NCBI GenBank assembly: GCA_041740315.1
Contig: JBGSMF010000241.1
Location: 1 to 17,160, forward strand
Reading direction: 5' to 3'
Source: JBGSMF01 sp041740315
GTDB taxonomy: Bacteria; Chloroflexota; Anaerolineae; Fen-1058
Length of the DNA: 17,160 nt
Part shown: in pieces, positions 1 to 8,105 of the stretch
How positions within the stretch are numbered: position 1 is the first letter of the stretch
How the letters are laid out: the number at the start of each line of letters is the position of its first letter
The notes under the pieces: model-generated
Databases searched by the model: none
What the model saw: only the letters and a program-made list of their open reading frames with translations
Told to the model about the DNA's origin: nothing
Program-made: the position numbers and the translations under genes

Positions 1-1417
1 CCAGGTTATCTGCCGCCAATCGCCCTGCCGCGCCCAGCCAGCGCGCCAGCAGCGGGCGACACCAGCCGGCTACAGGGGCGATCATCGCCGGCAGCCCCAA
101 CACAGCCGCGCCCATCAACACGGCCTGCCCCAACACCATGACCCCTTGCGCCACAAAGATGCTGGGGCGCGCCAGCAAGCCAAAGGCCGTAATTCCAACG
201 ATCACCAACCCGGCCAGTATCGCGCCAATGCGCCCATTCAAGAGAAACCAGGTTTTTCCCAGAAGCCTGGTTTCTTGGGCTTGGCGAACGGCGACGATGG
301 GTGAGATGTGGCTGGCTCGCCAGGCTGGTTGAAGCGCGGCAAACAAGGTGACTGCTAGCCCCATTGCTGCGCCGAGCGCGACTCCCCACAGCGGCACGGC
401 AAATGGCGCATCTTTTAGCGCGCCCATGGCGCGCATCACCACCCAGGCCAGGCTCAGGCCGAGCAGCAGCCCGGCTGCAACCCCCGCTATTCCCAAGAGA
501 GCGGCTTCAGCCAGCACCATACGCAACACCTGTCGGCGCGTCATGCCTATCGCGCGCAATGCGCCAATCTCTTGCGCGCGGGCTGTGATGGACATGCCAA
601 AAGCGTTTAGAATTACGAAACTGGCGGCAAACAAGATAACAAGCCCGACAATGACCAGCCCGGCCTGCACCAACAGCGTGTTGCCTGCTATTGCAAGGCC
701 GCCTTGAGGCGCGGCGCGCACAATGGCAAATTGATCGCCCAGCACCTGCGCCAGGGCTTGCCTTGTCTGGTCAATATCTGCGCCGGGCTGCAAGGCGATT
801 TCAATCCGGTCAATGGGTTGTTGTAGACCCTTTGGGTCTTGCAAGACCCAAAGAGTCTCTAATGGGACAAAAGCCAAAGTTTGATCGGCCAACGATTGAA
901 TGTCTTGCTCAAGTTGCAAGCGTCCGGCGATATAAAGCGTTTTTGTCTGTGCATGGGTCGCCACGATCAGCACATCGCCGACGTTGAGGGCGTTATCGAG
1001 CGCCACCGACATGGGCAACACAATGCTATCTGGCTGGCCCAGAAATGCGCCGTTCGCCAATTGGGGTTGGTGCAAGGCCTGGTAGCTCTGTGGGTCAACC
1101 CCCAGCAGGGTTAGCCGGCCAATTGTGGCTACGTTGGCCTCAACGCGCAGCGAGGCCGAGGCATGTTGAACACCGGGCAAAGCGCGGACAGTATTGAGAA
1201 TGGCTGCGTCAAAGGGAGCATTTTGGCGGGAAAAAATTTCCAGGTCTATGCGGGGGCCTTGGGTGTCAAGTTGAGACGCGCTTGCGCTGGCGGCTTGGCC
1301 CACAATGGCCGCCGCCAGCACCATCGCCACGCCCAGCGCAATCGCCAGCCCGGTTAAGAGGGTGCGCAGCGGCTGGGCGTTTAGATTGCGCCAAGATAAG
1401 AAATAGCTATTATGCAA
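1..1417 (-). CDS. FtsX/MacB-like ABC transporter permease (partial, C-terminus beyond window)
   Basis: An open frame of about 472 codons runs off the left edge. I chose TTG 1417 as start because GAGG lies about 6 nt upstream; no ATG is available before the first membrane helix, and an in-frame stop (the ATPase stop) closes the frame just upstream. The protein begins MHNSYFLSWRNLNAQPLRT and has one hydrophobic helix (LLTGLAIALGVAMVLAAAI). A large extracytoplasmic MacB-PCD-like domain follows (about residues 45-240, with FVPLET and DRIEIAL), then a three-helix FtsX domain ending PAWRASHISPIVAVR. After a linker a second membrane block begins, so this is probably a long two-FtsX-domain permease. 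It lies 36 bp downstream of its ATPase and is surely co-transcribed with it. The substrate is unknown; lipid, lipoprotein or peptide export or extraction is typical of the family. Two palindromic repeats lie in its reading frame. Confidence 0.88.
   Translation of the reverse strand, partial: MHNSYFLSWRNLNAQPLRTLLTGLAIALGVAMVLAAAIVGQAASASASQLDTQGPRIDLEIFSRQNAPFDAAILNTVRALPGVQHASASLRVEANVATIGRLTLLGVDPQSYQALHQPQLANGAFLGQPDSIVLPMSVALDNALNVGDVLIVATHAQTKTLYIAGRLQLEQDIQSLADQTLAFVPLETLWVLQDPKGLQQPIDRIEIALQPGADIDQTRQALAQVLGDQFAIVRAAPQGGLAIAGNTLLVQAGLVIVGLVILFAASFVILNAFGMSITARAQEIGALRAIGMTRRQVLRMVLAEAALLGIAGVAAGLLLGLSLAWVVMRAMGALKDAPFAVPLWGVALGAAMGLAVTLFAALQPAWRASHISPIVAVRQAQETRLLGKTWFLLNGRIGAILAGLVIVGITAFGLLARPSIFVAQGVMVLGQAVLMGAAVLGLPAMIAPVAGWCRPLLARWLGAAGRLAADNL
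243..275. repeat. Palindromic repeat, copy A, inside the permease frame
   Basis: The arms AGAAACCAGG (243-252) and CCTGGTTTCT (266-275) are perfectly complementary around a 13-nt centre. The same arms occur in the perfect 36-bp palindrome at 8736-8771. Here the repeat is read in frame as the peptide ETRLLGKTWFLL, placed just after the end of the first FtsX domain. Confidence 0.75.
825..858. repeat. 34-bp near-perfect palindrome inside the permease frame
   Basis: AGACCCTTTGGGTCTTG (825-841) is followed immediately by its reverse complement with a single mismatch (842-858). It is read in frame as the peptide ETLWVLQDPKGL in the extracytoplasmic domain. Its sequence differs from the AGAAACCAGG family, so it is a second repeat family in the same gene. 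Confidence 0.7.
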
Positions 1418-1453
1418 GTTGCCCTCGCGTGCTTGAACAGGTAGCGCATTTTC

Positions 1454-2203
1454 CTATAGTTCCAGTTCGGCCATAATATCTATGATGGCTTGCGCGCTAT
1501 CGGCCTTTTTGCCTGCCGCGGCTTGCCACTGCCGCACGATTTGGCCGTCGCGCAAAAAGATCACCCGATCGGCAAAAGAAGCTGCGCGCGGGTCGTGCGT
1601 GACCATGACGACGGCGGCGTTCAATTCTTTGCATGCCTTGCGCAGCAATTCGAGGACGTTGGCGCCAGACTTGGAATCGAGATTGCCGGTAGGCTCGTCG
1701 GCCAGCACAATCTTGGGATTGTTGACAAAGGCGCGGGCAATCGCCACGCGCTGCTGCTGCCCGCCAGAAAGCTGATCGGGCTTGTGGTGTTTGCGGTCGG
1801 TCAGGCTGACCAATTCCAGCAACTCGTCAATGCGCTCCTGGTGATCTTGCATGCTTTTGCCGTCAATGAGCAGAGGCAGAGCCACATTTTCGGCTGCGGT
1901 GAGGGTGGGCAGCAAGTTAAAGAACTGGAAAACAAAGCCCACTTGCCGCCGCCGCACAATGGTGATCTCGTCGTCGCTCAGGTGAGCCAGGCGCTTGCCG
2001 CCCAACATCACGTCGCCATCGCTGGGCGTGTCTAGCCCGCCCATCAGGTGCAACAAGGTAGACTTGCCAGAGCCAGAAGGCCCCATCACTGCCACAAACT
2101 CGCCCTGCTGCACAGCCAGGTCAACGCCGCGCAGCGCGTCTACCGTCACTTGGCCCATCTGGTACTGCTTGCTCAATCCTTGCGTTTGCAAAATTTCGGC
2201 CAT
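1454..2203 (-). CDS. ABC transporter ATP-binding protein, LolD/MacB type
   Basis: This is a 249-residue nucleotide-binding subunit that powers the adjacent permease from the cytoplasmic face. All expected motifs are visible: Walker A GPSGSGKST, Q-loop in FVFQFFNLLPTLTAAENV, signature LSGGQQQRVAIARA, Walker B IVLADEPTGNLDS and the switch histidine in VTHD. The FQFFNLLPTLTA and DEPTGNLDS stretches and the length are characteristic of the MacB/LolD/FtsE group rather than importers. The start MAEILQTQG (2203) is chosen over an in-frame ATG 28 codons upstream because AGAAGGAG lies at normal distance and the family begins here. The permease follows 36 bp downstream on the same strand. The substrate cannot be read from the ATPase. 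Confidence 0.95.
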   Translation of the reverse strand: MAEILQTQGLSKQYQMGQVTVDALRGVDLAVQQGEFVAVMGPSGSGKSTLLHLMGGLDTPSDGDVMLGGKRLAHLSDDEITIVRRRQVGFVFQFFNLLPTLTAAENVALPLLIDGKSMQDHQERIDELLELVSLTDRKHHKPDQLSGGQQQRVAIARAFVNNPKIVLADEPTGNLDSKSGANVLELLRKACKELNAAVVMVTHDPRAASFADRVIFLRDGQIVRQWQAAAGKKADSAQAIIDIMAELEL

Positions 2204-2426
2204 GGTGTTTCTCCTTCTAAATCGCAACGATCGGCTTGCATGGGGATGAAGCCTACAGGGTGCGAAAAATAAGCGTAGTACAGCCAAGTTTGTTTCTGGT
2301 TTTTAGCCTCCGAGCAAGGTGAATCAGGCCGCAAAGGTTGGCGCGAATTTATGCATGGCTGTACTTTGGCTATCGTAAGTATACACGCTATGCCGTATGC
2401 CGGTCAAGCGGAACTTCTGTTTTCTG

Positions 2427-2435
2427 TGGTATCAT
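2427..2435 (+). promoter_or_regulatory. Possible extended -10 promoter for the antiporter gene
   Basis: TGGTATCAT (2427-2435) fits an extended -10 element, TG then one base then TATCAT. A start near 2442 would leave a leader of about 45 nt before the ATG at 2488. No good -35 hexamer is present. The 284-bp divergent spacer 2204-2487 must also hold the promoter of the ABC genes, which I could not locate. Confidence 0.35.
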
Positions 2436-2487
2436 GATAGAGTTTATTGTCTTGGCAATTTGCTCACAACTTTTTTCTGGAGGCGCT

Positions 2488-3561
2488 ATGAAATACATGC
2501 GTTGGCTGCTTGCTTTTGGCGTTGTTGCCATAGCCGGCGAATTTTTGCACTGGAGCCCGGTGTTGATATTCGTCTCGTCGGCCATCAGCATTGTTCCACT
2601 GGCAGGGTGGATTGGCGAAGCGACCGAGGAGATTGCCGAGCGCATCGGCCCCAAGTGGGGCGGGCTGCTCAACGCCACTTTGGGCAATGCCGCCGAGCTG
2701 ATCATTGTGCTGATGGCTATTTGGGCGGGCGTGCGCAACCCGGCGCTGCGCGAACAGATGCAGGTGCTGGTCAAGGCTTCTATCACCGGCTCGATCATTG
2801 GCAACCTGTTACTCGTCATGGGCTTTAGCATCTTGCTGGGCGGGCTGGTGCACAAGGTTCAAAAGTTCAATCGCGCCCAGGAGGGCGTGCATGCCACCAT
2901 GTTGATTTTGGCTGTCATTGCATTGGCTATTCCGTCCTTGTTTTCACATGCCATTGATATAAAGAATCACGCTGCCGTCGAGTGGCTTAGCCTGGGCACG
3001 GCTGCGGTCATGATATTAATTTATGCCCTCAGCGTGGTGTATGCCTTTGCCACCAACACCATGAGCGAACCGCTGTCGCACAAGCCTGCACCACAGCAGC
3101 ATCAGAGCATGAGGCGTTCGCTGCTGCTGCTGGCCGCGTCTACTGTGGGCATTGCAATTCTGAGCGAGGTGCTGGTCGGCTCGGTTGAGCACGTGGTCGC
3201 TCAGTTGGGTTGGACCGAGTTTTTCCTGGGGGTTGTGATCATCCCCATTGTGGGCAATGTAGCCGAGCACCTGGTGGCGGTGCAAGTGTCGCTAAAGAAC
3301 CAGATGGACCTGAGCATGGAAATTTCCATCGGCTCTAGTTTGCAGGTGGCCTTGTTTGTGGCGCCGGTCATTGTCTTTGTCAGCCTGGCCATGGGCAACC
3401 CGGTGAACCTGGTCTTTGATGTCTTTGAGTTGATTGCGCTGGTGGCGGCCGCTTTCATCGCGGCGCTGGCCGCGCTGGATGGAGAATCCAACTGGCTGGA
3501 AGGCGCGCAGTTGCTGGTGGTGTATGCGATTGTGGCGATGGCGTTCTTTTTCCTGCCCTAG
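2488..3561 (+). CDS. Ca2+/H+ antiporter (CAX type, CaCA superfamily)
   Basis: This 357-residue, very hydrophobic protein has about ten to eleven membrane segments and probably extrudes Ca2+ in exchange for protons at the cytoplasmic membrane. Both halves carry the CaCA alpha-repeat signatures: GNAAELIIVLMA at residues 66-77 and GNVAEHLVAVQVSLK from residue 256, followed by the family's EISIGSSLQVALFVAP. The conserved glutamates of both repeats are present. An early GWIGEATEEIAERIGPKWGGLLNATLGN stretch is typical of CAX proteins (shown here only as a family hallmark; it spans about residues 40-67). The length matches bacterial CAX proteins. The frame stays open 50 codons upstream, but MKYMRW at 2488 has TGGAGG about 6 nt ahead and begins at the first helix, so it is preferred. 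A CBS protein follows 56 bp later. Confidence 0.92.
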   Translation: MKYMRWLLAFGVVAIAGEFLHWSPVLIFVSSAISIVPLAGWIGEATEEIAERIGPKWGGLLNATLGNAAELIIVLMAIWAGVRNPALREQMQVLVKASITGSIIGNLLLVMGFSILLGGLVHKVQKFNRAQEGVHATMLILAVIALAIPSLFSHAIDIKNHAAVEWLSLGTAAVMILIYALSVVYAFATNTMSEPLSHKPAPQQHQSMRRSLLLLAASTVGIAILSEVLVGSVEHVVAQLGWTEFFLGVVIIPIVGNVAEHLVAVQVSLKNQMDLSMEISIGSSLQVALFVAPVIVFVSLAMGNPVNLVFDVFELIALVAAAFIAALAALDGESNWLEGAQLLVVYAIVAMAFFFLP

Positions 3562-3617
3562 CAAAAATTTCAAATTCAGTATTTTAGATTCAACATTCCA
3601 GATTGAGGTAAAGGGTT

Positions 3618-4286
3618 ATGTTTGTTCGCGAATTGATGATTCAAGATGTGGCCATCGTATCCCCCGATATGAGTATTAACAAGGCCCTGGAATTGATGGA
3701 CCAGAAAAGAATCCGACATTTGCCCGTGTTAGATGAAACCCGCCGCCTGGTTGGTTTTGTTTCCAGGCAGAGCCTGGTATCGGCCACGCCTTCGGCCTCT
3801 GCTGCGCTCAGCTCGTGGGAGGTGAAATATGTCCTCAACAAGCTCAAAATCAAAGACGTGATGAAAACCGATCTCCTCACGGTTAGTCCCGACGCCCCAT
3901 TGGAAGAAGCCGCCGCCATTCTCTCTGACAACAAAATCAGCGGCTTGCCGGTAGTTGAGGCGGGCAAACTGGTGGGCATCATTACAGACACCGACATTTT
4001 TCGGGTGTTTACCACACTGATGGGAGCGCGCCGTGATGGCGTGCGCGCCACGGTGGTCATTGCCGGCGTCAAGGGGACTTTGGCCCAAATTGCCGCAGCC
4101 ATTGCGGGGGCGGGCGGCGATATTTTGACCTGTAGCGCATACCAAGACGAGCAGGGACAATGGCATCTCACACTCAAGGTGGCCGACATTTCGCGCGAAC
4201 AGCTCAGGTCAATTTTGCTGGGACTGCACAGCATTGTTGAAAAGATCATAGACTTGCGAGATTCTTCTGCCATCAAGCCTAGCTAA
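3618..4286 (+). CDS. CBS-CBS-ACT domain protein (AcuB-like)
   Basis: This is a soluble 222-residue protein. CBS domain 1 (about 1-60) shows VRELMIQDV and RIRHLPVLDETRRLVGFVS. CBS domain 2 (about 76-135) shows KIKDVMKTDLLTVSPDAPLE and ISGLPVVEAGKLVGIITDTDI. A C-terminal ACT-like domain (about 142-215) has the VVIAGVKGTLAQIAAAIAGAGGD pattern. CBS pairs bind adenine nucleotides and ACT domains bind small ligands, often amino acids, so a ligand-responsive regulator is likely; its target cannot be read from sequence. The architecture matches proteins annotated as AcuB-like, but no acetoin genes are nearby, so no gene name is given. GAGGT lies 8 nt before the ATG. The next gene begins 4 nt after the stop. 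Confidence 0.9.
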   Translation: MFVRELMIQDVAIVSPDMSINKALELMDQKRIRHLPVLDETRRLVGFVSRQSLVSATPSASAALSSWEVKYVLNKLKIKDVMKTDLLTVSPDAPLEEAAAILSDNKISGLPVVEAGKLVGIITDTDIFRVFTTLMGARRDGVRATVVIAGVKGTLAQIAAAIAGAGGDILTCSAYQDEQGQWHLTLKVADISREQLRSILLGLHSIVEKIIDLRDSSAIKPS

Positions 4287-4290
4287 CCCT

Positions 4291-5634
4291 ATGTCTGATT
4301 CTACACGCGACCTGCTGGTGCGAGGCGTAGCGGCGGCCAAGGCCAACGACAAGGACGAGGCTCGCTTTTATCTAAAATGGCTGCTGCGCCGGGGCGAGGC
4401 TACCCCCACCCAAGAGGCGGATGCATGGTGGTGGCTGAGCGAGGTCAGCGACGACCCCGCCGAAAAGCGCGAGTGCCTAAAGCGGGCGCTCGAGATCGAA
4501 CCTGGCAGCGCCCGGGTCTTGCGCAGCAGGGCAATTCTTGATGGGCGGCTCGACCCTCAAGATGTTGTGCAAGATCACCGGACCATTCGCCCCATCAAGC
4601 CCTTACCCACGCCAGCCTCCTTAAAAGTGCGGCGCTACACCTGCCCCAAGTGCGGGGCCAGGGCGGCCTTTGACCCCGAGCAGCGCGTGCTGGCTTGCCA
4701 GTTTTGCGGCTATCAGTCAGGCCAGCGCCAGGCGGTGGTTGGCGAAACTCTGGAACAAGACTTTATTGCCACTTTGCCCACGGCCAAAGCTCATCTATGG
4801 AACCTGGCTGTTTCGCGCGTCCTCAAGTGCCAGGGCTGCGGGGCCGTCTTTACCTTGCCGCCCTCGCAAGTGGCCGGCGAATGTCCCTTTTGCCAGTCGC
4901 CCCACGTGATCGAAACGACCGAGAGCCGCGAGCTGGCAGAGCCAGATGGCGTGCTGCCCTTCCAACTTGATGCCGAGGTCGCTACCCAGCATGTGCGCCA
5001 ATGGATGAAAAAACTGCGCTTTCGCCCGGGTGATTTGCTCAAGAAAGCAGCCCTTGTCCCGCCGCGCGGTGTGTATATGCCTTATTGGACCTTTGACGTT
5101 GGCGGCCAGATCGCCATTTACCAGACTATATCTATCGAGCAAACCCCCACCCGCTACAAGGCCAAGACAATGCTGCCCCCATCCAGCCCGCCCGCGCCCT
5201 CTTCTACCGCTGGCGTTTTCTGCAACGACTTGCTCGTTCCAGCCACCCGCTCGCTGCCTGGATTGCTGGACAAGCTGACCGATTTTGCGACGACGGCGCT
5301 GTTGCCCTATTCGCCCGACGTGCTGGCCGATTGGCCGGCGGAAATTTACCAGGTTTCGATGGCCGACGCCTCTTTGGTGGCGCGCCAGCGGGCGCTTGAA
5401 GACACAAAAAAACGCCAGCCGGCGCATTCAGATTGGCTTGGTTATCGAACAGACAGCAGCGGCATTGTCATCAATGCCTACAAGCTGGTGCTGCTGCCGG
5501 TGTGGGTGACGGGTCATCGGTACGAGCGCAAGCTATACCCGGCGCTGGTCAACGGTCAAACTGGCAGCGTGGTAGGTGATGCGCCCCGCAGCGCGTTGCA
5601 ACAATGGATTGCCGAGGGTTTTGGTGAAGCCTAA
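4291..5634 (+). CDS. Double zinc-ribbon protein with N-terminal helical region, function unknown
   Basis: This 447-residue cytoplasmic-looking protein has no signal or membrane segment. Residues 1-80 are helical and TPR-like (TRDLLVRGVAAAKANDKDEA, DAWWWLSEVSDDPAEKRECL). Two four-cysteine ribbons follow: C118/C121 with C136/C139, and C180/C183 with C198/C201. The remaining about 240 residues include VPPRGVYMPYWTFD near 255-270 and LVLLPVWVTGHRYE near the end. The YMPYWTFD-type segment recurs in uncharacterised zinc-ribbon proteins sometimes mislabelled as PriA/primosomal or DnaJ-like; I see no helicase or J-domain motifs. It starts 4 nt after the CBS gene with no clear ribosome binding site, which suggests translational coupling, and its end overlaps the next gene. 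Metal binding is well supported; the role is not known. Confidence 0.85.
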   Translation: MSDSTRDLLVRGVAAAKANDKDEARFYLKWLLRRGEATPTQEADAWWWLSEVSDDPAEKRECLKRALEIEPGSARVLRSRAILDGRLDPQDVVQDHRTIRPIKPLPTPASLKVRRYTCPKCGARAAFDPEQRVLACQFCGYQSGQRQAVVGETLEQDFIATLPTAKAHLWNLAVSRVLKCQGCGAVFTLPPSQVAGECPFCQSPHVIETTESRELAEPDGVLPFQLDAEVATQHVRQWMKKLRFRPGDLLKKAALVPPRGVYMPYWTFDVGGQIAIYQTISIEQTPTRYKAKTMLPPSSPPAPSSTAGVFCNDLLVPATRSLPGLLDKLTDFATTALLPYSPDVLADWPAEIYQVSMADASLVARQRALEDTKKRQPAHSDWLGYRTDSSGIVINAYKLVLLPVWVTGHRYERKLYPALVNGQTGSVVGDAPRSALQQWIAEGFGEA

Positions 5635-7309
5635 TATTCGCCGGTGGGTTTGTGCGCTGGCGCTGGCAATTGCGCTGGCGCTTTTTTTATCTTGGCGGGC
5701 GGCCTCTCCGCAAAGCGTGTCAATTGATGGCTTGAGCGCGCCGGTGGCGGTGCGGCGCGATCGGTGGGCTGTGCCGCACCTGCAGGCCGCTAACGAGCGC
5801 GACTTGTTTTTGGCCCAGGGGTATATTACGGCTCAAGACCGGCTGTGGCAAATGCTGCTGCGGCGGCAGGCCGCGCGCGGGCAGTTGGCGGCCTGGTTGG
5901 GGCCAGACGCGGCCCAAGCCGATGCGCTGCTGGCCCGGCAAGATTTTTATGCCGTTCAGCCAGATGAGCCAGACGCCCCCACGCGCGCGGCCTTGGAAGC
6001 TTTGGCGCTTGGCGTCAACGCGTATATCGCCCAACCCGGCGCGCGCCCGCCTGAATTGACCCTGCTGAAATTGCGCGGTGTTTCTGCCGTCATGGATCCG
6101 TGGACGACGCAAGACAGCCTGGCTGTGGCGCGCATGCTAGAGTGGGGGCAATCGCTGGCCGAGGCTGATTCGCAACTGGATCATGACTTGATCGCTAGCT
6201 TGGGCCAGGCGCGCGCCCAAGACCTGATCTCTGACCATGCAAACGCGCTTTCTATTCCACGCTCGCAGGCAGCCAGGCAGGTGTTGCGCTTGGCGGGCAT
6301 TCCGCTGTTCGGTTCCGGCTCCCTATCGGCCAATTACTCTGCCCCGGTTGCGCCGCCGGCGTGGTATATGATGGGCCTGCACGCGCCATCGTACAAGGCA
6401 GCCGGCGCGAGCGTTGCGGGTTTGCCCGGTGTTGTTGCAGGGCGCGGCGCAGAACGAGCCTGGAACGCTCCCTGGTCATCTGCTACACTGGCTGCCGGAC
6501 GCGCCGATGCGCCCTGCCAGCTTTGCGCTGCCTTGCAAGATGTCAGACAACTGGGCAGCAGCCCGCAATCCGAATTTGCGCGGCAACTGACGCCCTACCT
6601 GGTTGCGCTGCCGCCGCAGGGCTGGCTGCAACAGCGCGTGACGCCGATGATGGAGCGCTGGGATTATGCGCTAGAGGTCAAGAGCGCCCCGGCGGCGGTG
6701 TATGAGGCGTGGGTTGCCGCGCTGGGACGCCGCACCTTTGCCGACGAGCTTGGCGCAGAGCTATACGCCCGTTATGCCGCCAGCGGGCGGCAGCCGGCGG
6801 CGCTGGCGCGGCTGGCCTCCTGGCCCGATAGCCCCTGGTGGGATGACGCCTCTACTCCCCAACGTGAAACACGCGATGACACGATGCAGTTGGCCTATGC
6901 CGATGCGCTGGATTATCTTGGCCGGCACTATGGCGATTTGCACACCATCTGGGAATGGGGACAGATGCACTCTGCCACATTCCGGCACGCGCTGGGTGAG
7001 GGCTGGCCTGTTTCGATTGTGCTGAATCGCGGGCCAATTGCGCTGGCAGGCGATGGCTTTACCGCCCCCACCGTGCCGTTTGACCCATCGGTGTCTTTTG
7101 AGCCGGTGCTGGTGCCCTCGCTGCTGTGGCGCGTTAGCTCGACTGGCGCGCCAGAGTTTGCGCTGGCAGGCGAACAGAGCGGCGCGCCGCGCCTGCCGGT
7201 AGGCGGGCAGTTGCAAGCCTGGCAGGCGGGCAGCTATTCGCCGCTGCTGTGGGAAGAGGCAGAGCTCAAGGCAAACGCTCGGGCGGTGCTAGTCTTAATG
7301 CCGCGTTAA
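5624..7309 (+). CDS. Penicillin acylase (S45 Ntn-hydrolase) family protein, internally shortened, probably inactive
   Basis: The start is GTG 5624, with GAGGG 5 nt upstream; it overlaps the previous stop by 11 nt. An in-frame ATG 16 codons upstream would add residues before an obvious signal anchor (residues 8-25), so it is not used. The 561 residues align by eye with penicillin acylases at both ends: VAVRRDRWAVPHLQAANERD, FLAQGYITAQDRLWQM, PPAWYMMGLHAPSYKAAGAS and LPGVVAGRGAERAW, then C-terminal LHTIWEWGQMHSATFRHALG, LNRGPIALAGDGFTAPT and AGSYSPLL. Family members are usually 750-800 residues. The autoprocessing and nucleophile motif GSNxW is absent: only GSGSLSANYS remains at 230-239. Much of the central beta-chain is also missing after residue 280. 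Either the substrate is unusual or the protein has lost its acylase activity. The frame is intact over its whole length, so it is not an obvious pseudogene. Confidence 0.82.
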   Translation: MKPNIRRWVCALALAIALALFLSWRAASPQSVSIDGLSAPVAVRRDRWAVPHLQAANERDLFLAQGYITAQDRLWQMLLRRQAARGQLAAWLGPDAAQADALLARQDFYAVQPDEPDAPTRAALEALALGVNAYIAQPGARPPELTLLKLRGVSAVMDPWTTQDSLAVARMLEWGQSLAEADSQLDHDLIASLGQARAQDLISDHANALSIPRSQAARQVLRLAGIPLFGSGSLSANYSAPVAPPAWYMMGLHAPSYKAAGASVAGLPGVVAGRGAERAWNAPWSSATLAAGRADAPCQLCAALQDVRQLGSSPQSEFARQLTPYLVALPPQGWLQQRVTPMMERWDYALEVKSAPAAVYEAWVAALGRRTFADELGAELYARYAASGRQPAALARLASWPDSPWWDDASTPQRETRDDTMQLAYADALDYLGRHYGDLHTIWEWGQMHSATFRHALGEGWPVSIVLNRGPIALAGDGFTAPTVPFDPSVSFEPVLVPSLLWRVSSTGAPEFALAGEQSGAPRLPVGGQLQAWQAGSYSPLLWEEAELKANARAVLVLMPR

Positions 7310-7323
7310 ATGCACATTCTATC

Positions 7324-7412
7324 CTCCCGCAGGGTGCAATTTGGCCTCCCTGACATGCTTGCAAGGCCGTTGGAAAAGCAAGCCCACCTACAAGCATTCA
7401 AACCTGCGGGAG
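7324..7412. repeat. Inverted repeat related to the CCTCCCGCAGG hairpin family
   Basis: CTCCCGCAGG (7324-7333) and CCTGCGGGAG (7403-7412) are complementary and 69 nt apart. They are the same arm sequence as the compact hairpin at 12285-12319. A smaller GCTTGC/GCAAGC pair lies between them. The repeat fills most of the 127-bp gap before the lipoprotein gene. Confidence 0.6.
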
Positions 7413-7436
7413 TAAGTTACAAAAATAGGAGGTGTC

Positions 7437-8033
7437 ATGAAAAAGAAATTTTTCCAACTGTGTAACTTGATGATGTTTGTGGGGATTTTGACAGCCTGCC
7501 AGTCTTTCCAAATTCCCCTACTGCCAACGCCTTCACCAGCCTTGGAGCGCATCTTTGCGTCGCAAATTCAGCTCCAAGATTTTCCGCAAGGCTGGTACCA
7601 GCGCAAGCCATTCGGTTTGATTTTAGATGTACAGGAGGCAGTAGGGCGGGGAATTGTGTTTGTTACGTCGGACCGGGATGCTCTTTGGAACGTCAGCCAG
7701 AATATCTATATTTATGAGACATTAGATGCAGCGGCCAGTTCTTTTGATTATTGGGTCACACAAGCAATTCCTCCACAGGGTGCTGATAGTTGGTTCACAC
7801 CCCCTGAACTGGTTTTCAACGGTCAAGCCGACCAGATAAAAGTTGCTTGCTTGCCAAGTGTTGTTAACAGCATGTCTCTGGATGCTTGTGCTGCTATTAC
7901 TCGATACGGCGACACAATTATGATCCTGCGCGGCACGGTTGACGATCACTGGCTGACCATGACTGATTTTTACAAATTGCTAGAGGCGGCGGACAAGCGC
8001 ATTGTGGCAGCAAGGGGCGGGGCTGGGCAATAA
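7437..8033 (+). CDS. Predicted lipoprotein of unknown function
   Basis: This 198-residue protein has a clear lipoprotein signal: MKKKFFQ, a hydrophobic core, then lipobox L18-T19-A20-C21, so it should be anchored to the outer face of the cytoplasmic membrane after cleavage before C21. A short Pro/Thr-rich tether (LLPTPSP) follows. The rest is one compact domain with FPQGWYQRKPFG, a YETLDAAASSFDYWV segment and paired cysteines in VACLPSVVNSMSLDAC that could form a disulfide. I do not recognise the family. AGGAGGTG lies 5 nt before the ATG, one of the strongest ribosome sites in the window. The gene is more AT-rich than its neighbours. It stands alone between the acylase operon and the convergent msrPQ pair. 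Confidence 0.85.
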   Translation: MKKKFFQLCNLMMFVGILTACQSFQIPLLPTPSPALERIFASQIQLQDFPQGWYQRKPFGLILDVQEAVGRGIVFVTSDRDALWNVSQNIYIYETLDAAASSFDYWVTQAIPPQGADSWFTPPELVFNGQADQIKVACLPSVVNSMSLDACAAITRYGDTIMILRGTVDDHWLTMTDFYKLLEAADKRIVAARGGAGQ

Positions 8034-8046
8034 GTGATATCCCCAT

Positions 8047-8095
8047 ACCTGCCGCTACCGTATGGCGCAAAGCGTACGGTAGCTACGCAGGTTTT
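8047..8095 (+). terminator. Stem-loop terminator between convergent genes
   Basis: Nested complementary arms ACCTGC/GCAGGT (8047-8052, 8087-8092), CTACCGTA/TACGGTAG (8055-8062, 8075-8082) and CGC/GCG close an AAA loop. Four T residues follow on the plus strand. It lies 13 bp after the lipoprotein stop and within 11 bp of the msrQ stop, so it could end transcripts from both sides. The T-run is short. Confidence 0.55.
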
Positions 8096-8105
8096 GAGAC
8101 AGGCA

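Noticed and set aside
6..389. 127-codon minus-strand frame at the left edge
   Set aside because: Out of frame with the permease, whose own frame is open to the edge and encodes recognisable FtsX segments.
3641..4276. 211-codon open frame on the minus strand
   Set aside because: Mirror of the CBS-ACT gene, which has strong domain evidence.
4795..5427. 210-codon open frame on the minus strand
   Set aside because: Mirror of the zinc-ribbon gene; no domain and no ribosome site.
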